Source: Planctomycetia bacterium
Lineage (GTDB): Bacteria > Planctomycetota > Phycisphaerae > Phycisphaerales > UBA1924
Assembly: GCA_005776545.1 (NCBI GenBank)
Contig: SXOY01000020.1
Location: 1-30,446 of the forward strand
Direction: 5' to 3'
Length of the DNA stretch: 30,446 nucleotides
Part shown: piece by piece, positions 7,966 through 16,854 of the stretch
Layout: each line of letters opens with the position of its first letter
Numbering within the stretch: the stretch's first letter is position 1
Made by a program: the position numbers and the translations under genes
The notes under the pieces: model-generated
What the model was told of the DNA's origin: nothing
The model's database searches: none
Seen by the model: the letters and a program-made list of their open reading frames with translations, nothing else

Positions 7966-9356
7966 TTCAACTTTCCAGCACAGCCTGGCTCTGGATTGGG
8001 TTTGCAAGCGTCGGCTTTGGCGGCGTACTCAGCTCCCTCTTTCATTCCATGAAAGAAATGTCCCGCGCTCGATTGGTCGAGATCGCGGCGATCAGAAATA
8101 GCCCCGCCGCCATACGCCGGATCGACACGATTATCGAAAACCCAGATGAGCACGCTTCCGCGGCGGCATTACTTCGAATCGTCCTCAACCTCATTTCTGT
8201 GGTGGCAATTGTCTTTTACGTCACCTCGCTTCGACACCCAGTCGCTCCCAATGGTGCGCTGCCGGTAGTCATCGCACCAGATGCAATTGATGCGATCCTG
8301 GGGATTACTGCAACCACCCTTTTGGTCTGGGTCATCGGCTTCCTTATCCCGCAATCAATTTCAAGGCACGCCGCCGAAGTCACCGTCTACGTTTGCTCAC
8401 CCGTTATCAGATTGCTGCACATCCTCTTTAAACCGGTTCGCGGATTAGAGGCTCTGATAGATGAAATCGTGCGGCGACTCGCAGGTCGAAGCCACGAAGA
8501 TCAGGCCGCGGATATGCAGCAAGAGTTGATGTCCGTGGTTCAGGAGGCGCAAGAGGAAGGTCAGTTTGACAATCGTGAGAAAGAGATGATTCAGGCCGTT
8601 GTGAAGTTTCGGGACCTCAACGCTCGTCAGGTCATGACTCCTCGAACTGAAATTGAAGCGATGGAATTCACTAACTCCCTGAGCGAAGTCACCGCGTACA
8701 TCCGCGAATGCGCCCACTCACGAATTCCGGTGTATAGAGAATCCATCGACACCATCGCCGGGATTTTCTATGTCAAAGATCTCATGCGTTGGCTTGCTGG
8801 AGAAGGTTCGCGAGGTGGGAAAACCTTTGATTTCGCGGCGATACTTCGCCCTGCGATCTTCATCCCTGAAACCAAGACCGTGCGACAGACACTTGAAGAG
8901 ATGCTCGCGAAAAAAGTTCATATCGCCGTGGTCGCCGACGAATTTGGTGGCACCGCAGGCATCATCACCATCGAAGACATCATGGAAGAAATCGTGGGCG
9001 ATATTCAGGATGAATATGAAACCCAGAAGGAAGACAAACTCGATGTGACAGTAGATGTATCTGCACGCACTGCCACAATCGATGCTCGCGAATACCTGGA
9101 TCCGGTCAACGATGCCATTAGAGTTCTAGGCGCACAAATTCCTGAGAACGAAGATTACGAAACCGTTGCGGGTTTCGTGTCAGTCACGCTGGGTCATATT
9201 CCCAAAGTCGGACAGGAACTGCGTTCTGGCAACATGAAGTTCACAGTGCTCGAAGCTGAACCAATGCGTGTGCTTAAAGTGCGTCTCGAAGTTGTTCAGC
9301 GGTCTGACATTACGGAAGACCACACCGAACCTGCGCGAACCGCCGCCGACCACTGA
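7962..9356 (+). CDS. HlyC/CorC (CNNM) family membrane protein with CBS pair
   Basis: The product has 464 residues. The DUF21/CNNM membrane part is at about 1-160, with hydrophobic segments near 8-28, 70-90, 108-130 and 140-156. A CBS domain pair follows (about 222-280, starting ARQVMTPRTEIEAM, and 292-350, with VVADEFGGTAGIITIEDIMEEIVGDI). A CorC_HlyC C-terminal domain lies at about 365-448. The family is linked to Mg2+/Co2+ handling at the inner membrane, and the old name hemolysin is misleading. The start ATG overlaps the ybeY stop by 4 bases, so the two are coupled. It ends 11 bases before the convergent gene on the other strand, with no space for a separate terminator. Confidence 0.9.
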   Translation: MIQLSSTAWLWIGFASVGFGGVLSSLFHSMKEMSRARLVEIAAIRNSPAAIRRIDTIIENPDEHASAAALLRIVLNLISVVAIVFYVTSLRHPVAPNGALPVVIAPDAIDAILGITATTLLVWVIGFLIPQSISRHAAEVTVYVCSPVIRLLHILFKPVRGLEALIDEIVRRLAGRSHEDQAADMQQELMSVVQEAQEEGQFDNREKEMIQAVVKFRDLNARQVMTPRTEIEAMEFTNSLSEVTAYIRECAHSRIPVYRESIDTIAGIFYVKDLMRWLAGEGSRGGKTFDFAAILRPAIFIPETKTVRQTLEEMLAKKVHIAVVADEFGGTAGIITIEDIMEEIVGDIQDEYETQKEDKLDVTVDVSARTATIDAREYLDPVNDAIRVLGAQIPENEDYETVAGFVSVTLGHIPKVGQELRSGNMKFTVLEAEPMRVLKVRLEVVQRSDITEDHTEPARTAADH

Positions 9357-9367
9357 ACATGCAATAA

Positions 9368-11557
9368 CTACTTGTCGTCCGCCGAGGCGTTCTGACGCTC
9401 AGTATCTTCCATATTGCGTACTCGATTTACAGCCTGTGATGCTTGTTGCAGATTTGGAAGCACTGCTTTCCGTGCATCTTTCGCGCTGAATTCAAGGTGC
9501 TTTTTCGCAGTGCCGGCGGCAACGAATGGCACGATTCTCCGTTTCATCGCCGAAGGCGGAATCGCGCTGCCTTTGCTTTGAGCAACTCGCTGCGATCCAG
9601 TCACGGTGCTGACTGTTCTTGGAGCCTGCGCTGCACCGCTTGAAACTTCGCTGGAAATCATGGGTTTTTCCGAGTTCGCCGGCGCCGCCGCGAGGGCCTG
9701 ATCGGTACCAGTTGCCAGCACTGTTGTGGTTGGACCAGTCACCACAGGAATCGCTTCACCGTTGGCTGAGGGTCTGAATGTCACACGCTGACGAGTTGGC
9801 GCATTTGAAACCAGAGAATTTGCCGGCGCATTACTCGCGGCGTTATCTCCAGACCCACTCGATCCAGAGCGCGATGCAATTTCAGGTCCGGTGCCGCCGC
9901 CGGCATTGCCGCCGCGTGCGCCACCGCGCGTGCGAGTAAGTAATCCGCCAATGCCGGCTGCCATTGATCCATCGTTGGCGCGAGCGTTCTGATTCTGTCG
10001 CGGTGATCGAACTGATTCAGGAAGTTCAAGCCAAGTCTCGGCTGCCAGAATGTCTGGGGTTGGGGGCACTCGACTTGACGTCAGGGGTACATACCCCATT
10101 CTCGCATAATGCCTCATTTGATCAAGTAGTGCACCATCATCATTGCCGTCATAGTCGGTCAGAAGCCAGGTCTCATTACCCGGCAACAGAAAATCTGCCA
10201 TGAGGTTGGGGGCAATGACCTGATGGGCGAATTCAAATGTCGGGGCATATACATGATAAATGTCGCCCAGCGAGCATTCAGTCACAAATTGCATCTGCGG
10301 ATACCGCTGTTTCAACAACTTGAGCAATCGCAGTGATCGACCAGGAGTAAGTTCCCAGCCAAATGCATCCAGGCCAACCGTCTTGGTTCCGAGTGCGGCC
10401 ATGCGGTCGAACTCCTCAAGGACAAGCGCCATGTGCTCCGGGTTGTCGGGATCGACTCGAACATGGCCAGTATCCCATCCGCCAGGCGAAACACTTGATG
10501 AGTACCCATTCCAGAATCCAAGATCAATCCCCGCGGCCGGGATCGCTGCAAAGCTTGATTGAGTCGAGGCCATGATCGGTATCGGGTCTGCACCGGTCAT
10601 AATCATGCAGGGATAATTGTCATCGAGATTGTCGTGATACAGGCCGCTGACCGCCCAAATCATGGTGCGTTCGAATCCTGCTGCCTCGCAGCTCGAACGA
10701 ATGTGATTTACCCAGGGACCATATCCGTTGAGTTCCGGATTGAGCGCAGCGTTGTAGAATCCGCGCCGATTCGAATCGGTAAGGTACGCAAGATACGCGA
10801 GCGAGAACGTGCGAACTGGCCGCGGATCACGCGTGTATCGCACATCACCGTAAAGCCCGTTGAAATATTCACGGTATGGCTTGAGGGTTTCAAGCCAATG
10901 TGATGACTTTGGGTTAAACCGAAGTGTGACTTTGTACGTGCGTGTTTGCCCAGCTGGAAGTTCAGTCCAGAGACGAAAGCTTAACTGCCAGTGTGCGCTG
11001 CCGCCCCAAGCCGTCACTGGGCGGCTTGTCAGGAACATATCAACCCGATGGTCATAGTCCTCGACCGGATAGCAGATCGATGCGCCGAAATTGTAGTTGT
11101 CGTCGCTGAACACACTGACCGGGCTGTAAGTATCGTCCGGGTATGAAGGCGCGCCATACGCGCCAGCCAGGCTTTGAGAATTGATGACCGACTCACGCGT
11201 ATCGTGAATCATCTCTTTCCTGGTAATGACCGGGCCAAGCCGAATGCCGCCGATGTTGATCTGACCAAGCGGCAGCGGAACGCCGCCGGTGTTGGTATAT
11301 TGCACTGTTACGTCGAGACCACCCTCGACACTTTCGACAGTGATATTGGTGCGAGCAGTCGTATCAGAGATAATGGTCGCGCCGTTGGGAGCGATCAGTG
11401 TTCGTCCGCTCGCGGTGTCGGTGATCCGGAATCCGGTGTCTTCGCGGCCGCCTGAGGTGGGGAGTGCCAGAGTTGATGCGGCACAGGCGCCAGCAAGCAC
11501 GAACGTGATCATGCGGCGGGTGACCGAACTGCGAATGGGCAAAATGCTGGGGATCAT
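9368..11557 (-). CDS. Secreted protein, possible TIM-barrel glycoside hydrolase
   Basis: The frame opens at 11638, but ATG 11557 gives a sensible signal peptide (PIRSSVTRR, then a hydrophobic stretch ending near LALPTS); ATG 11512 is a further option. The family is not recognised. Counted from 11557, residues 40-225 look like a beta-sandwich. Residues 245-515 look like alternating beta/alpha units, with GLDAFGWEL (Asp 397) and FVTECSLGD (Glu 427) ending two strands, as catalytic acids do in glycoside hydrolase barrels; this is inference. The last 190 or so residues are low-complexity Gly/Ser/Ala/Thr with a basic end. In this place, behind a polymerase, a role in trimming or releasing exopolysaccharide is plausible. 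A strong stem-loop at 11679-11704 separates it from the upstream gene. Confidence 0.75.
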   Translation of the reverse strand: MIPSILPIRSSVTRRMITFVLAGACAASTLALPTSGGREDTGFRITDTASGRTLIAPNGATIISDTTARTNITVESVEGGLDVTVQYTNTGGVPLPLGQINIGGIRLGPVITRKEMIHDTRESVINSQSLAGAYGAPSYPDDTYSPVSVFSDDNYNFGASICYPVEDYDHRVDMFLTSRPVTAWGGSAHWQLSFRLWTELPAGQTRTYKVTLRFNPKSSHWLETLKPYREYFNGLYGDVRYTRDPRPVRTFSLAYLAYLTDSNRRGFYNAALNPELNGYGPWVNHIRSSCEAAGFERTMIWAVSGLYHDNLDDNYPCMIMTGADPIPIMASTQSSFAAIPAAGIDLGFWNGYSSSVSPGGWDTGHVRVDPDNPEHMALVLEEFDRMAALGTKTVGLDAFGWELTPGRSLRLLKLLKQRYPQMQFVTECSLGDIYHVYAPTFEFAHQVIAPNLMADFLLPGNETWLLTDYDGNDDGALLDQMRHYARMGYVPLTSSRVPPTPDILAAETWLELPESVRSPRQNQNARANDGSMAAGIGGLLTRTRGGARGGNAGGGTGPEIASRSGSSGSGDNAASNAPANSLVSNAPTRQRVTFRPSANGEAIPVVTGPTTTVLATGTDQALAAAPANSEKPMISSEVSSGAAQAPRTVSTVTGSQRVAQSKGSAIPPSAMKRRIVPFVAAGTAKKHLEFSAKDARKAVLPNLQQASQAVNRVRNMEDTERQNASADDK

Positions 11558-11678
11558 GTCAACTTGGATCGGTCGGTTGGGTTGCGTGGATCGATCGGCT
11601 GAACACAGTTTGTGGTTATCGTCAACAAACCATTCCATGGACGCCGTTGGCGACGAGAATGCATGAAATGCCGCGGCG

Positions 11679-11704
11679 GAAGCCCGCGCGACCTGCGCGG
11701 CTTC
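11679..11704 (-). other. Strong GC-rich stem-loop between two minus-strand genes
   Basis: GAAGCC(C)GCGC pairs with GCGCGGCTTC around a 5-base loop, with a single bulged C. It lies just after the stop of the nuclease-fold gene (11725) and before the gene starting at 11557. No U-tract follows on the minus strand, so it is more likely an mRNA-stability or attenuation element than a simple intrinsic terminator. Confidence 0.4.
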
Positions 11705-11724
11705 GACTCATAAGTCTGATCACA

Positions 11725-12930
11725 TTAATTTGACGGATTGGTTGCATTTGGCGGCGACATATGTATAGATTGTCCGCGATGGTCCGAGATTCCACCATCA
11801 AAGGTGCGGTAACTCCAGACTTCGCTGCCGGGGGTGACCCACGCATGGTCGATCCGAAGTACTGGCATCGCTCGCGGCCACGTCGGCCAAATGTCACCTG
11901 CTTGAGCGATGGTTTCGGCTGCAACCAAGTCGCGACTCAGGATGTTCAGAGACGCTGAGCCGGAGGGAATATTACAATCGCCAATAAGGACATCTGGCCG
12001 CGAATTCAGCTTGTGTGTCTTCTCAAGCGAAGCGATACTCGCAGCAGCCGCATTGGCGATATTCATGCGAGAGCGAAACGGGTTTGAGGGCAGGTCAATC
12101 AGGCGAATGACGACATCGCCGCCGGGAGTTCTTATCTGTGTCTCAAGCACATGCCCCGGGTCGGGAAGGTCAAACTCTCGACGGGAGATGCCGAATCGAT
12201 CAGCCAGTTGCTCGTTGTAGAAAACTTGGAACTTTGACTCGCCCGATTGCGGTCGCGCAACCTCAAGTCCCAGGGCGTAGTGGGATGTGTTCAGAATCTC
12301 AAAACGGCTCGCGATCGCAAAAACTCCAATTCGGGAAAATGTCCATTCCTTTCCAAGCCCAGCCACCATGTGTTGAAGCTGAGCATGTGGGACGTTGACA
12401 CCCAGGAGAATGACGTCGGCGGACTTGCAAGATGCGAAATCAGCAAACGTGCCCTGGAAGTCAATGACATCTGGAGAGGACATGTTCCAGTGCACAATGT
12501 GTATAGAAGGCCGATGGGGCGGAACTGAGCGGAAAGTCCGCGGGATGGTCCGGTAGGCAATTACACAAGTAGTTGCCGCACAAAAAAGCAGCATCCACCA
12601 CGAAGGAGATTTCCATCGGGGGAGTGCGCTTATTGAGAGAAATCGCTCCAGGAATAGCACAGTGGCAAGGCTCGCCAGGAATATCCACGATGGGATCCAG
12701 AAGACGAATTGGGTGAGCAGCCAGCGATCGGTGAAGATTCGAGAAATACAGAAAATAATGGTCAGGCTGGCCGCAACACAGAATAGAAAGTAACCGGAGT
12801 ATTTCCGAAGCCGTACCAGGAACGACAGTGGGGGCTTGGAATCACGCGCTGTGTCGTTGCTGTTCACTGTCAGTGGCTTCGTTGTAAGAGGCTGCGACTG
12901 CGGGATCATATCTATCGTCATATGCCCCAT
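11725..12930 (-). CDS. Membrane-anchored endonuclease/exonuclease/phosphatase-fold protein
   Basis: The product has 401 residues. Three hydrophobic segments lie at about 45-65, 72-95 and 110-127, then a soluble EEP-type domain at 140-392. Visible motifs are VHWNM (146-150), LIGDCN (315-320), RIDHAW (359-364) and ISDHRGQS (381-388). The usual metal-binding Glu (in xLQE) is missing: residues 174-179 read ILLGVN. The usual active-site His strand is replaced by RLIDLPSNPF, with Asp 279. The protein may be inactive or changed in specificity. EEP proteins with this membrane layout often occur with polysaccharide genes, though their substrate is unclear. ATG 12930 makes it overlap the upstream polymerase gene by 89 bases; GTG 12867 is an alternative with less overlap. 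Neither has a clear ribosome site. Confidence 0.78.
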   Translation of the reverse strand: MGHMTIDMIPQSQPLTTKPLTVNSNDTARDSKPPLSFLVRLRKYSGYFLFCVAASLTIIFCISRIFTDRWLLTQFVFWIPSWIFLASLATVLFLERFLSISALPRWKSPSWWMLLFCAATTCVIAYRTIPRTFRSVPPHRPSIHIVHWNMSSPDVIDFQGTFADFASCKSADVILLGVNVPHAQLQHMVAGLGKEWTFSRIGVFAIASRFEILNTSHYALGLEVARPQSGESKFQVFYNEQLADRFGISRREFDLPDPGHVLETQIRTPGGDVVIRLIDLPSNPFRSRMNIANAAAASIASLEKTHKLNSRPDVLIGDCNIPSGSASLNILSRDLVAAETIAQAGDIWPTWPRAMPVLRIDHAWVTPGSEVWSYRTFDGGISDHRGQSIHMSPPNATNPSN

Positions 12931-14296
12931 AGGGATCTTCGGTCTGTTGTTGCTGCTCAGCCAGGGCTTGTTGTTCCATGTAGTAGTCGCTATCTACCCT
13001 GAGGCGCGGCCACGCGGCAAACGTGAACTTCCCCATCATGTTCATGACCCAGAGAGCTGCAAGTGTAGTGACCCAGCCTGTAACAATGAGCACCAGGAAG
13101 AGCGAGGTTTCGCCACGGCATAGCCCCAGAACGTTGCCGAGTGAGGAACCAAACACTGAGAGGAAGAATGGGTTGTTCGATTCGGATTCGGTTTTGCGGT
13201 CCATGACGCCGCAGAGGAAGCCGAAAAATACGGCGTAGTAGATCACGCCGAGCCAGAGAGCTTCAGACCATCCGTGTCCGATGATTCCTGGTCCAAGATT
13301 GGCGCCGATATGGAATTGCTGCTGGAGTTCATAGCCAAGACCAAGTGGCTTGTCGGGGAAAATGTTACGAGGAATGGGATTCACGAGAAAGAAGTAGAGG
13401 CCGTGAAGGGGTTGCAGCGGCTGAAATTCCGGATAATTCTCAATGATGTAGAGTGTATTGATAGGGGCATCTTGGACAAACACGGTTGCGAAGGTATCTT
13501 TCTTGATGTTGAGCGGGTCTTTCGCGGCTTCGGTGAACTGCTCAGCTCGGCGTTGCAGGGTGGTGTGCTCGAGTGAGACGTTGCGAAAATTGGAATAGAA
13601 AACCACGAAGGCTGTTGCGGCCAGACCGGCAATTCCAAACTTCGTGAAGTTTGATCTTGGTGTTTTGTACTGAAGGGATGTGAAATACCAGACCCAGACT
13701 ACAACCAGGAACACACCAAGGATAAAGCGACGGTCGGTACCACCTGAGACCGAGATCAGACACGAAAGGACAAACGTCGCGCCGAAGACCGCCCAGGCTA
13801 CGGGGTTGTATTTTTGGGAGATGAGCCAATAGGTCGCGAGGCCTGCAGCGCATGCCGCGAAACCCGGTTTGGATTGCGCGATCACGCCAGTGAAATAATC
13901 ACCAAGGGGTGTAAGGCCAAGAACAGCCATCACTTCACACACGATAATTCCCGCCACGATAGAGGCGGTACACGGGTGAATTCGCACGCTTGGAATAAAG
14001 CGAGTGAGACGATTGGCACCGTATCCCCAACGGGCCGCGAGAACGAACGCAACCACGAATAAGGGAGTGAGAACGGCGAGGGGAAGATATCCAGAACCAA
14101 CGGGTGTGTAAATCCAGGCCGTGCTATCGGCAAAGCAGACAAAGGCGGTCGCGACTCCGTAGAAGAAGAAAAAACCAAACAGGAAGAGGTTGCGGAACGA
14201 GATCATTGCAGTCTGGCGATTTGCAACTCGATGGAGTACCACGCCAGATGTGATCAGCGTCGTCAGGATCGCGATGGTTCCCAGCACATATTGCAT
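12842..14296 (-). CDS. Wzy-like O-antigen/exopolysaccharide repeat-unit polymerase
   Basis: The 484-residue integral membrane protein has about 11 hydrophobic segments (near 3-21, 35-56, 70-88, 110-128, 145-160, 165-182, 188-206, 218-235, 345-364, 376-392 and 398-418). A large outer loop at about 240-345 carries NPIPRNIFPDKP (306-317), a phrase typical of oligosaccharide repeat-unit polymerases. Such proteins link lipid-carried repeat units into long chains at the outer face of the inner membrane. The neighbouring glycosyltransferases on both strands support this. The last 45 or so residues are an unusual polar tail rich in Gln, Asp and Tyr (EQQALAEQQQQTEDPYGAYD). Its final 29 codons lie within the overlap with the next gene. 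The start codon is 90 bases after the upstream gene. Confidence 0.85.
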   Translation of the reverse strand: MQYVLGTIAILTTLITSGVVLHRVANRQTAMISFRNLFLFGFFFFYGVATAFVCFADSTAWIYTPVGSGYLPLAVLTPLFVVAFVLAARWGYGANRLTRFIPSVRIHPCTASIVAGIIVCEVMAVLGLTPLGDYFTGVIAQSKPGFAACAAGLATYWLISQKYNPVAWAVFGATFVLSCLISVSGGTDRRFILGVFLVVVWVWYFTSLQYKTPRSNFTKFGIAGLAATAFVVFYSNFRNVSLEHTTLQRRAEQFTEAAKDPLNIKKDTFATVFVQDAPINTLYIIENYPEFQPLQPLHGLYFFLVNPIPRNIFPDKPLGLGYELQQQFHIGANLGPGIIGHGWSEALWLGVIYYAVFFGFLCGVMDRKTESESNNPFFLSVFGSSLGNVLGLCRGETSLFLVLIVTGWVTTLAALWVMNMMGKFTFAAWPRLRVDSDYYMEQQALAEQQQQTEDPYGAYDDRYDPAVAASYNEATDSEQQRHSA

Positions 14297-14386
14297 TCTT
14301 CAGCGTACTCCCAGATAAGAATCGGCTTACCAAACCTATAGATGTACATTCGCCGCCATTAATGCGGAAGTTCGAGGAAGTGGCGA

Positions 14387-16738
14387 CTAAGCGAAGGAAA
14401 TGCCTGCGCTGGCGAGCGCAGCCCTAACACCCTGAACTGGATTACCCAGGGTCCGCCATTGCGCTGCGACCTTTAGAGATGCGTTTTTCATGTCGTTGAT
14501 TGTGGCATTGTCTGTGCATTTGAGAATTGCGGCAGAAATGGCGGCGGGGTTTGATGTTTCAAACGAACAGCCGTTTTCACCCTCAACCACCAGTTCTCGT
14601 GCGGCCCCGACCACATCGCTGACGCACAAAGCGAGGCCTGCGATTGCTGTTTCATTTACAACGACGGCCCACGGTTCAAATTCGCTTGGCAAAACAAAAG
14701 TATCGCAGAGGTGATAGATAGCGCTCACTTTTCTTGGGTTTTCGATGAACCCTGTCCAGCGAACCCGATGTCGAATTGCTGACGGAACATGTTCGCGCAG
14801 TTCTTTGTTCAGGGGGCCATCTCCGATGATGACGAGATCCCAGTCTGGTCGTTCCTGAGCAATCTGCGAAAAAGCATCGATCAACAGATCGACGCGTTTG
14901 GCGCGAGCCAGTCTGCCACAATAGACAATCCGTCGCCGGCTTGGTTCCAGATTGAATTCAGATCGGACTTGCTCAACCAAAATCGGATCGGACTTGCTGA
15001 ATATTTCGTAGTCTGGTTCAGCAGGGAAAAACCAGATATTTTGGGGATCGGCGCCGTAGCTGGCAAAGTAGTCTTTCCCATTTGATCCAAAGGGAAGCGC
15101 TCCTCTGCACATGTATAGGGCAGAACGGAGCACGATGTTCTTGACAAACTTGCGCAAACCGCGTGCGCGATCGCCGCGGATGTTGGAATCCCCAGCCAGG
15201 AATACAGGAAGTCCAGAGAGCCAGCAAGAGACAATGACGCGCAAACGACCGGGATCGTTGTACCCGGACACAATGACGGCTTGAATGCCTTCACGTTTGA
15301 TGAACCGCATCATTTCTCCACCCTTGGCAAATTCGCGTGGCCAAGATCGTGGATGCTGTGCGTTGATGCAATCTTCGCCCGGCCCAAAGGACACAGGGTT
15401 GATCTCTTTTTCGACGTGGTAGCTCCACGCCTGGTCCGCGACACCGTGCGTGTACATGGACCACAAGTGCAGATCGGGCAATTCGCGGCAAATTCGCTGG
15501 TGGGTGGCCAGGCGATACGGGGCTTGGACATTGGCGATAATTGCGAGGGATTTGCGACCATCGCGGCATATAGATTTGTAAGCCGCTATGGCCAAGTCGG
15601 CGACTTTGGGCCAAGTAAAGCGCTCTTCGACAAGCCTGCGTGCTTTTGCTCCCATGGCGCTGGCTTCCGTTGGATTTGAGAGCATGAAATCCAGTGCTGC
15701 GGCAAGGTCGGTGGCATTGCGTTTCACAACGAGGCCGGCGCCTTCTTCGCAGGCTTCGCGCAGGCCGCAGTTCTCGGTGATTACAACGGGAGTAGCGCAG
15801 GCCATGGCTTCGCAAATTGCGATACCGAAAGACTCGTGTTCGCTTGGAAGGCAGAAGCAAGCCGAGTCCACAATTGGTTTGAAGCGATCGCGACCCCACA
15901 ATGACCCTATGAGGTGAACGCGATGCGTGAGCTTGTATTGAGCGACTTGTGATTCGAATGGCGCTTTGGCGCCAAAGTCCGGACCGACAACTACCAGGTC
16001 TACATCCGGATGTTTTGCTGCGAGCGAGTGAAACGCCTCCGCCAGCAGGTCCAGCCCCTTAACTGCATGCAGACGACTGAGGAAGCAGATGAATCGGCGA
16101 CCAGCCAATTTGGGATAAGCCTCAATGAAGGAACCCTTGGCTGGGAGTGGGTCTATTTCTTCGAGCGAGACGCCATTGGGGATGATTTCAATTGGGCCGC
16201 GATATTGGAAATTGGCGATGCACTCGCTCTCGAAAGGAGACGCCGCGTGCATGAGCGATGCACCATGGACCATTGCCCCGTAACCGAGTTTGAGGGCGAA
16301 TTTTTTCTTGAGGCTTTTTTCAGTCAATGCCCAAGGATCGAGCATGCCGTGTGGGGCTAACACGTACGGCTTGTTGAGTTCTCGAGCGGCTGTGGCGGCA
16401 GCTCGCAGAATTGGATCCCAGATTCCATGGATGTGGACAATGTCGACATCCGGAATGGCCTTGCGCAATTCTGACCCGGCGGTTCCGGACATGGCCCATT
16501 CAGCTCGACCAGGAGGCGCAAGTCTGATGAGCTTTACTTTTTTCCAGCCAGGTATGAGGTCTAGTTTCTGATCGATTTCAGGGTTCGGATTCGCGCCGGA
16601 TTTGTCGAGCCGTAAACCGTAACAAAGCACACAAACATCATGCCCAAGCGACGCCTGTGTCGCGGCAAGTCGCGAGATGACCATGGTGGGTCCACCAGCG
16701 CGAGGGTCCAGGGAGGAGATGACGTGGAGAATTCGCAT
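14387..16738 (-). CDS. Tandem glycosyltransferase, GT4-GT4 fusion
   Basis: One unbroken reading frame of 783 residues holds two complete GT-B enzymes. Domain 1 (about 1-392) begins MRILHVISSLDPRAGGPT and has IPNGVSLEEID (186-196) and the retaining-GT4 EX7E motif HESFGIAICE (Glu 302, Glu 310). Domain 2 (about 396-783) begins SLAIIANVQAPYRL and has YCGRLARAKRVDLL (606-619) and a second EX7E, EPWAVVVNE (Glu 688, Glu 696). Both active sites look intact, so the protein could add two sugars in succession to the same lipid-linked acceptor. Domain 2 opens like the separate GT4 at 17578, so they may be related. It is the first gene of the minus-strand operon, divergent from the acetyltransferase gene. 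Confidence 0.9.
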   Translation of the reverse strand: MRILHVISSLDPRAGGPTMVISRLAATQASLGHDVCVLCYGLRLDKSGANPNPEIDQKLDLIPGWKKVKLIRLAPPGRAEWAMSGTAGSELRKAIPDVDIVHIHGIWDPILRAAATAARELNKPYVLAPHGMLDPWALTEKSLKKKFALKLGYGAMVHGASLMHAASPFESECIANFQYRGPIEIIPNGVSLEEIDPLPAKGSFIEAYPKLAGRRFICFLSRLHAVKGLDLLAEAFHSLAAKHPDVDLVVVGPDFGAKAPFESQVAQYKLTHRVHLIGSLWGRDRFKPIVDSACFCLPSEHESFGIAICEAMACATPVVITENCGLREACEEGAGLVVKRNATDLAAALDFMLSNPTEASAMGAKARRLVEERFTWPKVADLAIAAYKSICRDGRKSLAIIANVQAPYRLATHQRICRELPDLHLWSMYTHGVADQAWSYHVEKEINPVSFGPGEDCINAQHPRSWPREFAKGGEMMRFIKREGIQAVIVSGYNDPGRLRVIVSCWLSGLPVFLAGDSNIRGDRARGLRKFVKNIVLRSALYMCRGALPFGSNGKDYFASYGADPQNIWFFPAEPDYEIFSKSDPILVEQVRSEFNLEPSRRRIVYCGRLARAKRVDLLIDAFSQIAQERPDWDLVIIGDGPLNKELREHVPSAIRHRVRWTGFIENPRKVSAIYHLCDTFVLPSEFEPWAVVVNETAIAGLALCVSDVVGAARELVVEGENGCSFETSNPAAISAAILKCTDNATINDMKNASLKVAAQWRTLGNPVQGVRAALASAGISFA

Positions 16739-16751
16739 TTTCGAGACCGAC

Positions 16752-16780
16752 TTGACGTTCGGTATTTATCGGGTTATGTT
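16752..16780 (+). promoter_or_regulatory. Sigma-70-like promoter for the plus-strand polysaccharide genes
   Basis: TTGACG (16752-16757), a 17-base spacer, then TATGTT (16775-16780). Both boxes and the spacing are close to the housekeeping consensus. It lies in the 116-base gap between the divergent operons and points to the acetyltransferase start at 16855. No equally good promoter was seen for the minus-strand side. Confidence 0.5.
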
Positions 16781-16854
16781 GATCGAATCTTGAGACATGG
16801 AAGACCGATATAGCGAAGGAATCGCTCGACACGCGCGAGCAGAAAGAACACCAC

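Noticed and set aside
15291..15899. 202-residue minus-strand frame within the GT4-GT4 fusion
   Set aside because: Arg/Pro/Ser-rich translation in another frame of a well-supported gene.
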